NCBI GenBank assembly: GCA_937889545.1
Contig: CALAOT010000072.1
Location: forward strand, 62,001 to 126,000
DNA from: an uncultured Opitutaceae bacterium
GTDB lineage: Bacteria; Verrucomicrobiota; Verrucomicrobiia; Opitutales; Opitutaceae
Length of the DNA: 64,000 bases
Direction: 5' to 3'
The notes beneath the pieces are model-generated. The model saw only the letters and a program-made list of their open reading frames with translations. It was not told the origin of the DNA and did no database searches. Of the stretch, positions 52,195 through 63,262 are shown in pieces (positions within the stretch are counted from its first letter, which is position 1; each line of letters begins with the position of its first letter). Made by a program: the position numbers and the translations under genes.

Positions 52195-55100
52195 TCAGGG
52201 CGCTGAAGCCTGGGCCATCCCGAGGCCGGCCGTCTCCTGGGCGAGGCGGCGCCTGATCGCGGAAGACACCGCCTCGCTGGTAGCCGGCGAGGCGAGCGGG
52301 ACCTCGCCGCCCTTCGGGCCGAATGCGGCCACCGCATCGCGGATCGCCTCGCGGACCGAGAACGCCAGCATGAGCGGCGGCTCGCCCACGGCCTTGCTCC
52401 CGTAGATCGCCGCCTCGTTGGCCGCCCGCGGCAGGAGGGTGACGTTCATCTTGATTGGCGCGTCGCTGATCGCCGGGATCTGGTAGGTGCTCGCGCTGTG
52501 GGTCATCAGCCGTCCGTCCCTGTCCCAGAGAAGCTCCTCCCGGGTCAGCCAGCCGATGCCCTGGAGAATCCCGCCCTCGATCTGGCCGAGGTCCACGCCC
52601 GGGTTGAGCGAGTCCCCGACATCGTGGACGGCGTCGACGCGCAGAACCCGGTGCATGCCGTTGTAGCCGTCGACCTCGACCTCCGCGACCGCGGCGCCGC
52701 AGGCAAAGTACAGGAAGGGCCTTCCCGAGGACGTGGACCAGTCCCAGTGGGTCCCGTGCGTCGCATGGAAGGCGGAGACGGCCAGGCTGATCCTCAGCTC
52801 GTGGGCCCGGCGACACACGTCGGCAAGGTCGACCGCCACGCGGGATCCGCGGACCGCGGCCTTTCCGCCGGCGAACCCGATCCGGGATTCGGGGACCTTG
52901 CGGCCCGCCTTCTTCGACAGCAGCGCCGCGGCAACGGGAAGCAGCCGCTTGCGGAGGGTCGCGCATGCGTTGCGGACCGCGGCGCCGTTCAGGTCCGCCC
53001 CTGAGGACGCGGCCGTGGCCGACGTGTTGGGCACCTTGTCCGTCGTCGTCGGCATCACCCGGACCCGGCCCGCCGGGAGGCCGAGCTCGCGCATCGCGAC
53101 ACCCTGGATCTTCGTTTGGAGCCCCTGCCCCATCTCCGTCCCGCCGTGGTTCACCTGCGCCGTGCCATCGGTGTAGAGGAGCACCAGCGCCCCCGCCTGA
53201 TTGTAATGCGTCAGCGTGAAGGCTATCCCGAACTTGACCGGCGTCACCGCGAGCCCGCGCTTGACGCGGGGATGCGCGCTGTTCCAGCGGTCGACCTCGC
53301 GGCGCCTCCCGGCGAAGCCGGCCTCCTTCTGCACCCGCTTCCAGACGGTCTGCAGCCGGTTGTCGCCGATCTCCTGGAGGAAATGGGTCGTGTTGGTCTC
53401 GCCCGTCCCGCGGTAGAGGTTGCGGCCCCGGACCTCCTCGGGGGCGATTCCCAGGCGGCGCGCGATCCGGTCGACGATCTCCTCCATGACCAGCATCGCC
53501 TGGGGCCCTCCGAAGCCGCGGAAGGCCGTGTTGGAGGCGACGTTCGTCTTGGCGATGAGCCCGGTGACGCGGAGCGCCGGGATGTAGTACCCGTTGTCGA
53601 CGTGGAAGAGCGCCCGGTCGAGCACCGGCTGGGAAAGGTCGCGCGACCACCCTCCGTCCGAATAGAGCTCGACGTCGGCGGCGAGGATTTCTCCCTTTTT
53701 GTCGTATCCCACCGAGAACTTCGCGAGAAACGGGTGGCGCTTGCCCGTGATCATCATGTCCAGGTCCCGGTCGAGTTGGATCCGGACCGGCTGGCGGGTC
53801 CGGATCGAGGCGAGCGCGACCATCGCCGCAAAGGCGTTGCCCTGGGTCTCCTTGCCCCCGAAGGCGCCGCCCATCCTCGGCGACTGCACGACGACCTTGT
53901 TCTTGGGCTGCCCCAACAGCTCGGCGACGATGGCCTGGATTTCGGTCGGATGCTGGGTCGAGGAGCTGACAAAGACCGATCCGTCCTCGCCGGCTTCCGC
54001 CCACGCCGCCTGCGTCTCCAGGTAGAAATGCTCCTGCCCCCCGACGGAGAACTCGCCGTCGAGCCTGAGCGGCGACCGCGCCAGGGCGCTCTTCCAGTCC
54101 CCGCGGGCGATCGTGTGCGGGGGTGTGTGGAAGCTCCCCTTCGCTATCGCCTCCCTGATCCCCAGGAGGGGCGGCAGCGGCTCGTACTCGACCTCCACCG
54201 CGGCGGCGGCCGCGCGGCAGGCCCGCAGCGACCGTCCAACGACGACCGCGACCACCTGCCCGTGATACCTGACCTCGTCGTCGGCGAAGAGGGGCTCGTC
54301 GTGGCAGGTGCCCACATTGTTGATCCCGGGCACGTCCTCCGCCATGAGGACCGCGACCACGCCGGGCATCGCTCGGGCCCTGGCCGCGTCGCGCCTCCGG
54401 ACCCGGGCGCGGGCGTGGGGGGAGCACACCGGCCAGACATCGAGCATGGGCCGGCGCTGCGCCGTGTCGTCCGCATAGAGCGCCCGGCCCGTGACGTGGC
54501 CGACCGCGCTCTCGTGCCGGAGCGCGCGCGGCGCGTCAGGCGTGGGCCGGGCCGCACCTCTTTCGAAACCGGGGGCCCCGTCCTGGGCGACGCTCGTGTC
54601 GCCGGACACGAACTTCTCCCAGAGGCTCACGACCAGGACCCGCCGGTATTCGGCGCCCCCGCGCACGTCGTCGATCGGCTTGAACTCGCCGGCCAGGATC
54701 GCGGCGACCTCCGCGGCCGCCTCGCCAACCCGGCGCCCCTCAAACGCGGCCTCCGCGCGGCGCGCCCGGACGGGCGTCTCCGCAACGCCGCCATATGCGA
54801 GCCGCGCGCGCCGGACGACCCCCGTCGGATCGGTGTCGATCGAGAAGGCCGCCGCAACGATGCTGATGTCGAGCTCGCGGCGCTTCGACACCTTCAGGAA
54901 ATCCGAGCGCCGGGAGAACCCGCCCGCCGGGTCGAAGCGTGGGAGCACGATCTCTAGTATGATCTCGCCGGGCCCGAGCAGCGTCCTGCGGTAGGCCGTG
55001 AAGAATTCGGAGAGCGGCACGGTCCGTGTTCCCTTGGCCGACTCGAGGACAAGCCCGGCGTCGAGAGACAGGAGCACCGGGGCGCTGTCCCCGATCGGGG

Positions 55101-56025
55101 ACGCGGTGGCGAGATTGCCGCCGAGGGTTGCGCGATTCCTTATCTGCCTGGACGCGAAGACCTTGAAGATCCTCGACATCGAGGGATACTCGTTCCCCAG
55201 GGCCTCCTCGATCGCGGTCAGGGTCGCGGCGCCGCCGATCCGCCAGGCGGAGCCGGTCTTTGTGATTCCCGTAAGCTCGGGTACGCATTCGGCGGAGACA
55301 AGGAGGGGGAATGCCCTGAGCTTCTTGGTCACGTCGACGCCTATCTCCGTGGCGCCAGCCACGAGCCGCGCATCCGGATGCGCCGCCAGGGCGGCGAACA
55401 GCTCCGCGAGCGATGCGGGCCTCACAAAGCGCTCCCCGGCCGCCTCATAATCCAGGGACGGGACCGGCTCCACCGGGATTTTGAGGCGCTCCCAGAACGG
55501 ATCGGAGCGGGCGGCCCCGGGGCTCCCCAGGACGGCGTCCCGATGGCCCAGGGAATCGAGCGCGGCGTCGCGGATCGGCCGGTAGCCCGTGCACCGGCAC
55601 AGGTTGCCGCAGAGCTGGTCGCTGATGTCGCAGGGCTCCCTGCAGTCGCGGCGGTAGTACCCCTCGAAAAGCGACATCACGAACCCCGGCGTGCAATACC
55701 CGCACTGGGAGCCGTAGTGGTCGACCATCGCGGACTGCACGGGATGGAGCTCCCCCCCCTCGCCCGCGAGTCCCTCGACCGTGACGACCTCGCGGCCGGC
55801 GAACATGGGCAGGAGCGCGATGCAGCTGTTGATCCCGCGATACGTGGCTTTCCCGGCGGCGTCCCTCTCGACGATCGCAACGGTGCAGGCCCCGCAGTCG
55901 CCCTCGGCGCACCCCTGCTTGCTGCCGGTCATGCCGCTCGCCCTGAGATACTCGAGCAGCGTCGTCGTCGGGGCCGCGTCCTCGACCCGGACCCTCCGGC
56001 CGTTGAGCGTGAATTCAAAGCCCAT
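52195..56025 (-). CDS. xdh: Single-chain xanthine dehydrogenase (2Fe-2S, FAD and molybdopterin domains)
   Basis: Oxidises hypoxanthine and xanthine to urate. The 1276-residue polypeptide holds all domains in one chain, as in eukaryotes. Fe-S domain 1 has CAEGDCGACTV near residue 38, and domain 2 has YCTPGFVMSLFEG and LCRCTGYRPIRDAA. The FAD domain has RLVAGATEIGVDV and RNRATLGGNLATASPIGDSA near 290-310. The Moco domain has GGQEHFYLETQAA, GGAFGGKETQG, NTAFRGFGGPQAML (substrate-binding Arg) and YGSKAVGEPPLMLAF with the catalytic Glu. No inactivating change is seen. It is the last gene of the operon, overlapping the previous one by 11 bp. Confidence 0.96.
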   Translation of the reverse strand: MGFEFTLNGRRVRVEDAAPTTTLLEYLRASGMTGSKQGCAEGDCGACTVAIVERDAAGKATYRGINSCIALLPMFAGREVVTVEGLAGEGGELHPVQSAMVDHYGSQCGYCTPGFVMSLFEGYYRRDCREPCDISDQLCGNLCRCTGYRPIRDAALDSLGHRDAVLGSPGAARSDPFWERLKIPVEPVPSLDYEAAGERFVRPASLAELFAALAAHPDARLVAGATEIGVDVTKKLRAFPLLVSAECVPELTGITKTGSAWRIGGAATLTAIEEALGNEYPSMSRIFKVFASRQIRNRATLGGNLATASPIGDSAPVLLSLDAGLVLESAKGTRTVPLSEFFTAYRRTLLGPGEIILEIVLPRFDPAGGFSRRSDFLKVSKRRELDISIVAAAFSIDTDPTGVVRRARLAYGGVAETPVRARRAEAAFEGRRVGEAAAEVAAILAGEFKPIDDVRGGAEYRRVLVVSLWEKFVSGDTSVAQDGAPGFERGAARPTPDAPRALRHESAVGHVTGRALYADDTAQRRPMLDVWPVCSPHARARVRRRDAARARAMPGVVAVLMAEDVPGINNVGTCHDEPLFADDEVRYHGQVVAVVVGRSLRACRAAAAAVEVEYEPLPPLLGIREAIAKGSFHTPPHTIARGDWKSALARSPLRLDGEFSVGGQEHFYLETQAAWAEAGEDGSVFVSSSTQHPTEIQAIVAELLGQPKNKVVVQSPRMGGAFGGKETQGNAFAAMVALASIRTRQPVRIQLDRDLDMMITGKRHPFLAKFSVGYDKKGEILAADVELYSDGGWSRDLSQPVLDRALFHVDNGYYIPALRVTGLIAKTNVASNTAFRGFGGPQAMLVMEEIVDRIARRLGIAPEEVRGRNLYRGTGETNTTHFLQEIGDNRLQTVWKRVQKEAGFAGRRREVDRWNSAHPRVKRGLAVTPVKFGIAFTLTHYNQAGALVLLYTDGTAQVNHGGTEMGQGLQTKIQGVAMRELGLPAGRVRVMPTTTDKVPNTSATAASSGADLNGAAVRNACATLRKRLLPVAAALLSKKAGRKVPESRIGFAGGKAAVRGSRVAVDLADVCRRAHELRISLAVSAFHATHGTHWDWSTSSGRPFLYFACGAAVAEVEVDGYNGMHRVLRVDAVHDVGDSLNPGVDLGQIEGGILQGIGWLTREELLWDRDGRLMTHSASTYQIPAISDAPIKMNVTLLPRAANEAAIYGSKAVGEPPLMLAFSVREAIRDAVAAFGPKGGEVPLASPATSEAVSSAIRRRLAQETAGLGMAQASAP

Positions 56026-57289
56026 GAGTCTGGCCTGCCAGCCTTGCCATCGTGTGGGCGAGGACCTCGGCCCCGGAGGCAATGTGCCCGGGCGCGGCAA
56101 ACTCCTCGGGCCTGTGGCTCCAGCCGTTGCGGCAGGGGATGAAGATCATGGTCGTCGGGCTCACCCGCGCCATGAACAGCGAGTCGTGGTAGGCCCGGCT
56201 CACCATCCGCAGCGAGCGCAGCCCGAGTTCCGAGCAGACCTTCTCGACGGTCTCGACCGTCTTGGGATCCCCGGCGGCCGGCGGATCGGCGTTGATCTCC
56301 TCGAAGTCCATCCTGACGCCGCGCCGCGCGCACGCCAGCGCCGCGGAGCTGCGGATCTCCGCGAGCGCCTTCGCTCGGGTGTCGAGCCGCGCGTCCCTAA
56401 GGTCGATCTCAAGATAGGCGCTGAAGGGAACGCTGTTCGAGGCGCCCGGCTCGATCCGGAATATGCCCACCGTTCCCACGGTGTCCGGGCTCCCGCTCGC
56501 CTTCGCGGCCCGCTCGACGGCCAGGGCGACCTCGGCTCCCGCCAGCAGCGCGTCGTGCCGGGCGGGCATCAGGACCGCCCCCGCGTGCCCGCCCTCGCCG
56601 TGGAGCGTCATGCGGTAGCTGCTGGGCCCGGCGATGTGCTCGACGATCCCGATCGGTATCCCCTTCTCCTCGAGGACCGGGCCCTGCTCAATGTGCAGCT
56701 CGATGAACGAATGGTAGTGGCCCGCGGGCAGCCGCACCGATTCCAACGGGCCCGAGTACCCCGCGGCGGCGCGGAGCTCATCGAGCGTCCTGCCATCGCG
56801 GTCCCTGAGCGCCTGCGCCCGTGCGGCCGAGATCGTGCCCGCCATGAGGCGGCTACCCAGGCATCCGAGCCCGAACCGGGTCGGCTCCTCGGAGGTGAAC
56901 ATGACGACCTCGAGCGAGCGCCTCGGCCTGAAACCCGCGCGCTTCAGGGCGGCGAGCGCCTCGAAGGCCCCGAGCACGCCCACGACGCCGTCGTACCTGC
57001 CCGCGTTCGGAATCGCATCGGTGTGGGATCCCGAGCCCACGGCGGGAAGGGCCGGCTCGCTTCCCTCCCATCGCGCGAAAATGTTGCCGATCGGGTCCTC
57101 GCGGACCGACAGGCCGGCCTCGCGGGCCGCCCGGCGGACATACTCCCTGGCCCGCACGTCCGCCTCGGAGAAGAGGACCCGCGTCACGACCGGGGCCGGG
57201 GACTCCGAGATCAGGGCGAGCTCCTCTATCCGGCGCTGGAGCCCGGCGCTGTCGACGGCGATCCTGGGGTCGGGTTTCGGGGTGCTCAA
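56015..57289 (-). CDS. Ureidoglycolate amidohydrolase (M20 amidase)
   Basis: Hydrolyses (S)-ureidoglycolate to glyoxylate, ammonia and CO2, the last step of the plant-type ureide pathway. The 424-residue metalloenzyme has SGSHTDAIPNAGRYDGVVGV (metal ligands His 89 and Asp 100), VMFTSEEPTRFGLGCLGSR, ELHIEQGPVLEEKGI, GGHAGAVLMPARHDA and SRAYHDSLFMARVSP. GSHxDAIP, EEPTRFG and RAYHDSLFMAR match Arabidopsis UAH as I remember it and distinguish it from the allantoate paralogue at 59.4 kb. The likely start is TTG 57289, overlapping the previous stop (TTGA). Two Mn ions are expected. Confidence 0.88.
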   Translation of the reverse strand: MSTPKPDPRIAVDSAGLQRRIEELALISESPAPVVTRVLFSEADVRAREYVRRAAREAGLSVREDPIGNIFARWEGSEPALPAVGSGSHTDAIPNAGRYDGVVGVLGAFEALAALKRAGFRPRRSLEVVMFTSEEPTRFGLGCLGSRLMAGTISAARAQALRDRDGRTLDELRAAAGYSGPLESVRLPAGHYHSFIELHIEQGPVLEEKGIPIGIVEHIAGPSSYRMTLHGEGGHAGAVLMPARHDALLAGAEVALAVERAAKASGSPDTVGTVGIFRIEPGASNSVPFSAYLEIDLRDARLDTRAKALAEIRSSAALACARRGVRMDFEEINADPPAAGDPKTVETVEKVCSELGLRSLRMVSRAYHDSLFMARVSPTTMIFIPCRNGWSHRPEEFAAPGHIASGAEVLAHTMARLAGQTHGL

Positions 57290-58029
57290 AGCGCGGGCCG
57301 GTTGACGTCCTTGTAGTAGATGTACCGGGCGGGAACCTTGCCCATGGCGACGAACCACTGCGCGCAGTAGGGCGCCATCCAGACCGCGTCCCCGGCCCGC
57401 ACGGGGTACCACGAATCCTCCAGGCGGTAGACGCCCGCGCCCGAAAGCATGACTAGGCCGTGCTCCATGATGTGCACCTCGACGAACGGGAGATGGCCGC
57501 CGGGCTGGTAGGCGAAGATGTTGACCGCCATGTCGAACGCCGGCTCATCGGGCAGAAGCACCTGGAGATTGGCCGCGAGATCCCCAAGGAACGGCGTCCC
57601 CTTGACCCGCGACTGATCCCCAAGGACCGGGCGCGGGCCCTTCGCGCCGCGCAGCGGGGCATACCTCTTCTGAAAGAGCGTGACCTGGGTCCCCTTACGC
57701 GGCGCCCTGAGGCCCCATTCCGAGCCCGCGGGGCAGAAGAAATATCCGCCGGGCCCGAGCCGGCGCCTCCTCTTGCCCACCGCCACGGTGGCGCCGCCGC
57801 CCATCACATACCCGAAGGTCTCCGTTCCGCTTGGCGCGAAGGCCGCGGACCCGCCTCGCTGGAAGGACAGGAGGATCTGGGCGACATTCGCCCCCATGGC
57901 GGGGCTCACGAGCACGACAGCTGTGGCGCCGGCGACGCCCGGGAGCGAGCTGCTGACGTGATTGTCCGGCGTGATGAGCGCGTGCCGCGCGCCTACGCGC
58001 GCCCGGGTGTGTCCAAAGAGTTCAGGCAT
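57286..58029 (-). CDS. allE: (S)-Ureidoglycine aminohydrolase, bicupin
   Basis: Converts ureidoglycine to ureidoglycolate and ammonia in the ureide pathway. The 247-residue protein has two cupin domains. The second one holds the metal ligands: FVEVHIMEHGLVMLSGAG with Glu and two His, and AVWMAPYCAQWFVAMG with the Gln. The ending RYIYYKDVNRP is a signature also found in the plant enzyme. It starts at ATG 58029, overlapping the allantoinase end by 8 bp. It lies between allantoinase and ureidoglycolate amidohydrolase, which fits its step. Confidence 0.92.
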   Translation of the reverse strand: MPELFGHTRARVGARHALITPDNHVSSSLPGVAGATAVVLVSPAMGANVAQILLSFQRGGSAAFAPSGTETFGYVMGGGATVAVGKRRRRLGPGGYFFCPAGSEWGLRAPRKGTQVTLFQKRYAPLRGAKGPRPVLGDQSRVKGTPFLGDLAANLQVLLPDEPAFDMAVNIFAYQPGGHLPFVEVHIMEHGLVMLSGAGVYRLEDSWYPVRAGDAVWMAPYCAQWFVAMGKVPARYIYYKDVNRPAL

Positions 58030-59419
58030 GGGATGATCGGTGGTAGGGTTCGGAAGGCTGGGATGGACGGATAAGATGACCCGGAGTGGCGCCCGGCGCA
58101 ATCCGCCCCTGAGCATAGACGGTGCGGCCCCGGGCTATCGTCCGCACGATCCGCACCCGGGACTTGCGCCCGTCGTAGGGGCCCTGGCGGTGCCTGTAGA
58201 GCAGCTCCCCGTTCGAAAGCGTGTGCTCGCCCGCAATGTCGATGATCGCCATGTCGGCGTCGAAGCCCTCGGCGAGGCGCCCCTTCGTCCGGTCGATCCG
58301 GAACCGCCGGGCGACGTTTGTCGAAAAGAGGGCCGACATGTGGGGCAGCGCGATCTCCGGCGGGCGCCTGGCGAGCGCCTCCGATAGCAGGAGCCCAAAT
58401 CCGTGCTGGCATCCCGAGATCCCGCCCCAGACCGCGAAGAAATCACCGGCCCGCTTCATGTCGGGGGGCGCCGGCGAATGGTCCGAGCCTATGGTGTCGA
58501 TCTCGCAGGCCTCGAGCTCGCGCCAGAGGCCGAGCCGGAGCTCCTCGGGCCGCAACGGGGGAAAGCATTTTGCCGGGGCGCCGAGCCGGATGACATCCTC
58601 CTCCGAAAGGAGCAGGTAGTGCGGGCAGGCCTCGATAGAAACGTCCACGCCCCGCCTCCTCGCGTCGCCGGCGAGCATCACGCCCTGCGGGCTGCTCACG
58701 TGGACCAAGTGGAGGGCGCAGCGGGTCTCGCCCGCAATGTCGACCGCGATCCGGATCGCCGCCAGCTCGAGCTCCACCGGCCGCGACCTGAGCCAGCTGC
58801 GGACATCGGTGCCGCGCGCGCGCTGCTCCGCCGCCCCCAGGCGGGCGAGCGACGCATCCTCAGCATGCACGGCGACCGGCATCCCGAGCTCGGCAGCCCG
58901 CTTCATCCCCGCCCGGAGCGTGGCCAGGTCCGAAGGGGGAAACTCCTCGGCGCCGCTGTCGCACATGAACGCCTTGAAGCCCACTGCTCCCGCGTCGCAC
59001 ATGGGCTCCAACTGGTCCACGTTTCCCGGGACGAGCCCGCCCCAGATCCCGAAGTCCGTCAGGGACGAGCTCTCCGCGGCGGCCCTCTTGAGCGCGAAGC
59101 TCGCCACATCCGTCACAGGGGGGAGCGAATTGAGCGGCATGTCGAAGAACGCCGTCCCCCCTCCCGCGGCCAGCGCGCCGGAGCCGTGCTCCATGCCCTC
59201 CCAGTGCGCCCTCCCCGGCTCGTTGAAGTGGACGTGCGAATCGATGATCCCGGCGATCACGTGGAGCCCGCGTGCCTCCACGGTCTCGGAGGCGGTGCCG
59301 GGGATCTCGGGCCGGATCCTCACGATCCTGCCTGCCTCGGCGGCAATGTCGGCGTGGATCGGCCCCGCCGGGGTCACGACGGTCGCGCCGCGCACGATGA
59401 GGTCGTAGTGGTCGCTCAT
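58022..59419 (-). CDS. allB: Allantoinase
   Basis: Opens the hydantoin ring of allantoin to allantoate. A 465-residue cyclic amidohydrolase with GIIDSHVHFNEPGRAHWEG (zinc His 62 and 64), TAFFDMPLNSLPP, VGFKAFMCDSG with the carboxylated Lys near 149, HAEDASLARLG, LVHVSSPQGVML and TIGSDHSPAPPDMK. All zinc ligands are in place. ATG 59419 overlaps the previous stop (ATGA). Confidence 0.95.
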   Translation of the reverse strand: MSDHYDLIVRGATVVTPAGPIHADIAAEAGRIVRIRPEIPGTASETVEARGLHVIAGIIDSHVHFNEPGRAHWEGMEHGSGALAAGGGTAFFDMPLNSLPPVTDVASFALKRAAAESSSLTDFGIWGGLVPGNVDQLEPMCDAGAVGFKAFMCDSGAEEFPPSDLATLRAGMKRAAELGMPVAVHAEDASLARLGAAEQRARGTDVRSWLRSRPVELELAAIRIAVDIAGETRCALHLVHVSSPQGVMLAGDARRRGVDVSIEACPHYLLLSEEDVIRLGAPAKCFPPLRPEELRLGLWRELEACEIDTIGSDHSPAPPDMKRAGDFFAVWGGISGCQHGFGLLLSEALARRPPEIALPHMSALFSTNVARRFRIDRTKGRLAEGFDADMAIIDIAGEHTLSNGELLYRHRQGPYDGRKSRVRIVRTIARGRTVYAQGRIAPGATPGHLIRPSQPSEPYHRSSHA

Positions 59420-60666
59420 TCCGATTGCCGCGATGCCAGGCGGGACAGGAAGTCGACGACGATCCAAAGCGCGGCCTCAAGGTCCCTGCGCGCCACGAAT
59501 TCGCCGGGATGATGGCTGATCCCCCCCCGGCAGCGGACGAACAGCATGGCGACGGGCGCGAGCGACGAGACGATCACGGCGTCGTGGCCCGCGCCGCTCG
59601 CCAGGGCGACGCAGCGGCCCTCGCGCCCGCGCACGCTCCTTGCGAGGAGCGCGGTCAGCTCCCCCGAGCACGGCACGGCGCCGTTGTCCTGGGTCACCTC
59701 CATGCAAAACGTCAGTCCCCGCCTTTTCGCGATCCCGCGGCCCGCCTTTCGCAGGTCCGTGCAGGCGGCGCGGCGCCCCGCGTCGACCGGGTGCCTCACG
59801 TCGAGCGTGAGCTCCGCCGCGCCGGCGATCACGTTCGCGGCCCCGGGTCGGGCAAGGACCTGCCCCACGGTTGCGACGAGCGGCGGGCGGGCTCGCGCAG
59901 CCGCCTCGGCGGCGAGGATGAACTCGGCTGCGCCCGCAAGCGCGTCCTTTCGCAGCGGCATCGGCGTCGTCCCGGCGTGCCCCGCCTTTCCGCCAAACTC
60001 AATCCTTGCCCGGGTCTGCCCGGCGATCCCCGAGACGACCCCGGCGGCGAGGCCGCGCGCCTCAAGGACCGGCCCCTGCTCGATGTGGACCTCGAGGTAG
60101 CCGATGAGCTCCGTTGCGGCGTGCGCGGGCCCCGGGGGCGAGAACCGCCCCCCGTTGTTCTTCGCCAGGACCTCCCCCACCGAAATCCCCCAGCAGTCGC
60201 GAAGCCGGAGGTCCGACTTCCCCAGCCGGCCAACGTAGCCCTTGCTCCCCAGGTAGCCGCTGGAGAACCTCACGCCCTCCTCCTCGGAAAACCCCAGGAC
60301 CTCGACGGCGAAGGGAAACGTGAGTCCGCGGCTCCGGACGACCTCGAGGGCCGCGATCGGCAGAAGGACCCCGAGGGCACCGTCGAAGCGCCCCGCATCC
60401 CGGACCGTGTCGAGGTGCGATCCCATGAGCAGCGTCTTCGCGCCCTTCGCGGGCGCCCCGGTCCTGCCGATCAGGTTGCCCGTCGGGTCCACCCGGACCG
60501 AGAGCCCCGCGCCCCTCATCCATCCGCCCACGAGCGCATTGGCCCTGTGCATCGCCGGGGACATGAACGTCCGGGTCGTCGCCCCGCGATCCTCGGAAAC
60601 CCGCGCGAGCTGGCCGAGGCGGCGGGAGAGCCGGGTCGCGGCCTGGGTCAGGGATTGCCTGGGCAT
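59416..60666 (-). CDS. allC: Allantoate amidohydrolase (M20 amidase)
   Basis: Cleaves allantoate to ureidoglycine, CO2 and ammonia. The 416-residue metalloenzyme shows MGSHLDTVRDAGRFDGALGV (His 84, Asp 95), VEVLGFSEEEGVRFSSGYLG, YLEVHIEQGPVLEARGLA, GKAGHAGTTPMPLRKDALAG and ALASGAGHDAVIVS. The GTTPM and SGAGHDA segments are the allantoate/N-carbamoyl type, in contrast to the neighbouring ureidoglycolate enzyme. N-carbamoyl-amino acid hydrolase is the main alternative, but context favours AllC. It begins 11 bp after uraH. Confidence 0.88.
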   Translation of the reverse strand: MPRQSLTQAATRLSRRLGQLARVSEDRGATTRTFMSPAMHRANALVGGWMRGAGLSVRVDPTGNLIGRTGAPAKGAKTLLMGSHLDTVRDAGRFDGALGVLLPIAALEVVRSRGLTFPFAVEVLGFSEEEGVRFSSGYLGSKGYVGRLGKSDLRLRDCWGISVGEVLAKNNGGRFSPPGPAHAATELIGYLEVHIEQGPVLEARGLAAGVVSGIAGQTRARIEFGGKAGHAGTTPMPLRKDALAGAAEFILAAEAAARARPPLVATVGQVLARPGAANVIAGAAELTLDVRHPVDAGRRAACTDLRKAGRGIAKRRGLTFCMEVTQDNGAVPCSGELTALLARSVRGREGRCVALASGAGHDAVIVSSLAPVAMLFVRCRGGISHHPGEFVARRDLEAALWIVVDFLSRLASRQSE

Positions 60667-60677
60667 TCGCGGCGCCC

Positions 60678-61031
60678 TCAGCTGCCCCGGTACGTGTTGT
60701 AGGCCCACGGCGTGACGAGGAGCGGCACGTGATAGGAGGCCGACGGATCGGAGATCCCGAAGCGCACGGGCACGACGTCCAGGAACGGGGGCTTCTGCGG
60801 CGCCGCCCCCCTTGATGCAAAGTACTCGGCCACGTGAAACTCGATCTCATAGGTGCCGGCGGCCATCTCGTCCGGGCCCAGGAGCGGCGCGTCGGTCCGG
60901 CCGTCCGCGTTCGTGACGGCCGTCTTGAGCACGGCCGGCCCGGGCGCGATCCGGCGCAGCTGGATGCGCAGGCCCGCCGCTGGGCGGCCCGCCGTGAGGT
61001 CGAGGACGTGGGTGCTGAGTTTTCCGGGCAT
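60678..61031 (-). CDS. uraH: 5-Hydroxyisourate hydrolase
   Basis: Transthyretin-like enzyme that hydrolyses 5-hydroxyisourate to OHCU. The 117-residue protein has [19 protein letters not shown] with the catalytic His, an internal [12 protein letters not shown] and [20 protein letters not shown] with the C-terminal YRGS signature. It starts at ATG 61031, 2 bp after uraD. With uraD it forms the urate-degradation pair after urate oxidase. Confidence 0.95.
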   Translation of the reverse strand: MPGKLSTHVLDLTAGRPAAGLRIQLRRIAPGPAVLKTAVTNADGRTDAPLLGPDEMAAGTYEIEFHVAEYFASRGAAPQKPPFLDVVPVRFGISDPSASYHVPLLVTPWAYNTYRGS

Positions 61032-61033
61032 AT

Positions 61034-61560
61034 TCAGTTCTCCTTTGCGATCGCCTCGTTGAGCCGAAGCCGGGCGATCTTGGCTATTTCACCGAGCGCC
61101 GTCGAGAGCTCCGCTTCGGGCGTGTTGCCGGCGCGCGATCGCATCGCGGCGAGGATCGTCTCCTTCTCGTTCAGCCGGGCGCAGATGACGAAGGGAAATC
61201 CGAACCGCGCCGTGTAGGCGCCGTTCAGGCGACCGATCTCGGCCGCCTCGGACGGGTCCAGGCGGTCGAGGCCCGCGGCGGACTGCTCCCGGGCCGACGA
61301 AGGCGTGAGCCCGCCCGCCCTGGCGAGCCGTCCGGCGAGGTCGGGGTGGGCGCAAACAAGGGCCAGCTGCCGCTCCGGAGGGGCGCCGCGCACCGTCTCG
61401 CAGAGGGCCGCGTGAAGGCTGTCCGCGTTTCGGAAGGGCCGCTTCCCGAAGGTTTCGGCGGCCACCCACGGCGAATCCTCGAAGAGGTGCCCGAGCGCGG
61501 CGACAAACGTGTCGCGGTCGCATGAGTTGAGCGCGGCGAGCGAGTGCGGCATGGCCCCGC

Positions 61561-61564
<4 letters not shown>
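61034..61564 (-). CDS. uraD: OHCU decarboxylase
   Basis: Decarboxylates OHCU stereospecifically to (S)-allantoin. The 176-residue, all-helical protein has [15 protein letters not shown] (catalytic His), [37 protein letters not shown], and [23 protein letters not shown] 61564 overlaps the malate synthase stop codon (GTGA); ATG 61552 is an alternative. It is the second gene of the operon. Confidence 0.94.
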
Positions 61565-63156
<1,592 letters not shown>

Positions 63157-63262
63157 GCTTCGGGGTCAGACAGCCAGATAACTTCCTCGTTGTAACCTGT
63201 CACCTCCATAGTACCGTGGGCTTTTTGCGCCCGGTCGGGCGGCCCGATCCACACCCAAGCCC
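63157..63262. promoter_or_regulatory. Divergent control region of the purine operon and guaD
   Basis: This 106-bp gap separates aceB (minus) from guaD (plus) and must carry both promoters. I see a TACTAT hexamer on the minus strand near 63208-63213 (possible -10 of the operon) and TTGTAACCTGTCACC around 63193-63207, but no decisive -35 or operator. Confidence 0.4.

Noticed and set aside
50987-54427. Very long minus-strand open frame that seems to fuse a protein to the GH5 enzyme
   Set aside because: Only the part after ATG 52090 has protein-like sequence with a signal peptide. The rest is an out-of-frame reading of xdh.
53116-54957. Long open frame on the plus strand opposite xdh (over 600 codons)
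   Set aside because: It has the Arg/Pro/Ala/Gly-rich composition of a GC-rich antisense shadow and no motif, while the minus strand encodes a complete xanthine dehydrogenase.
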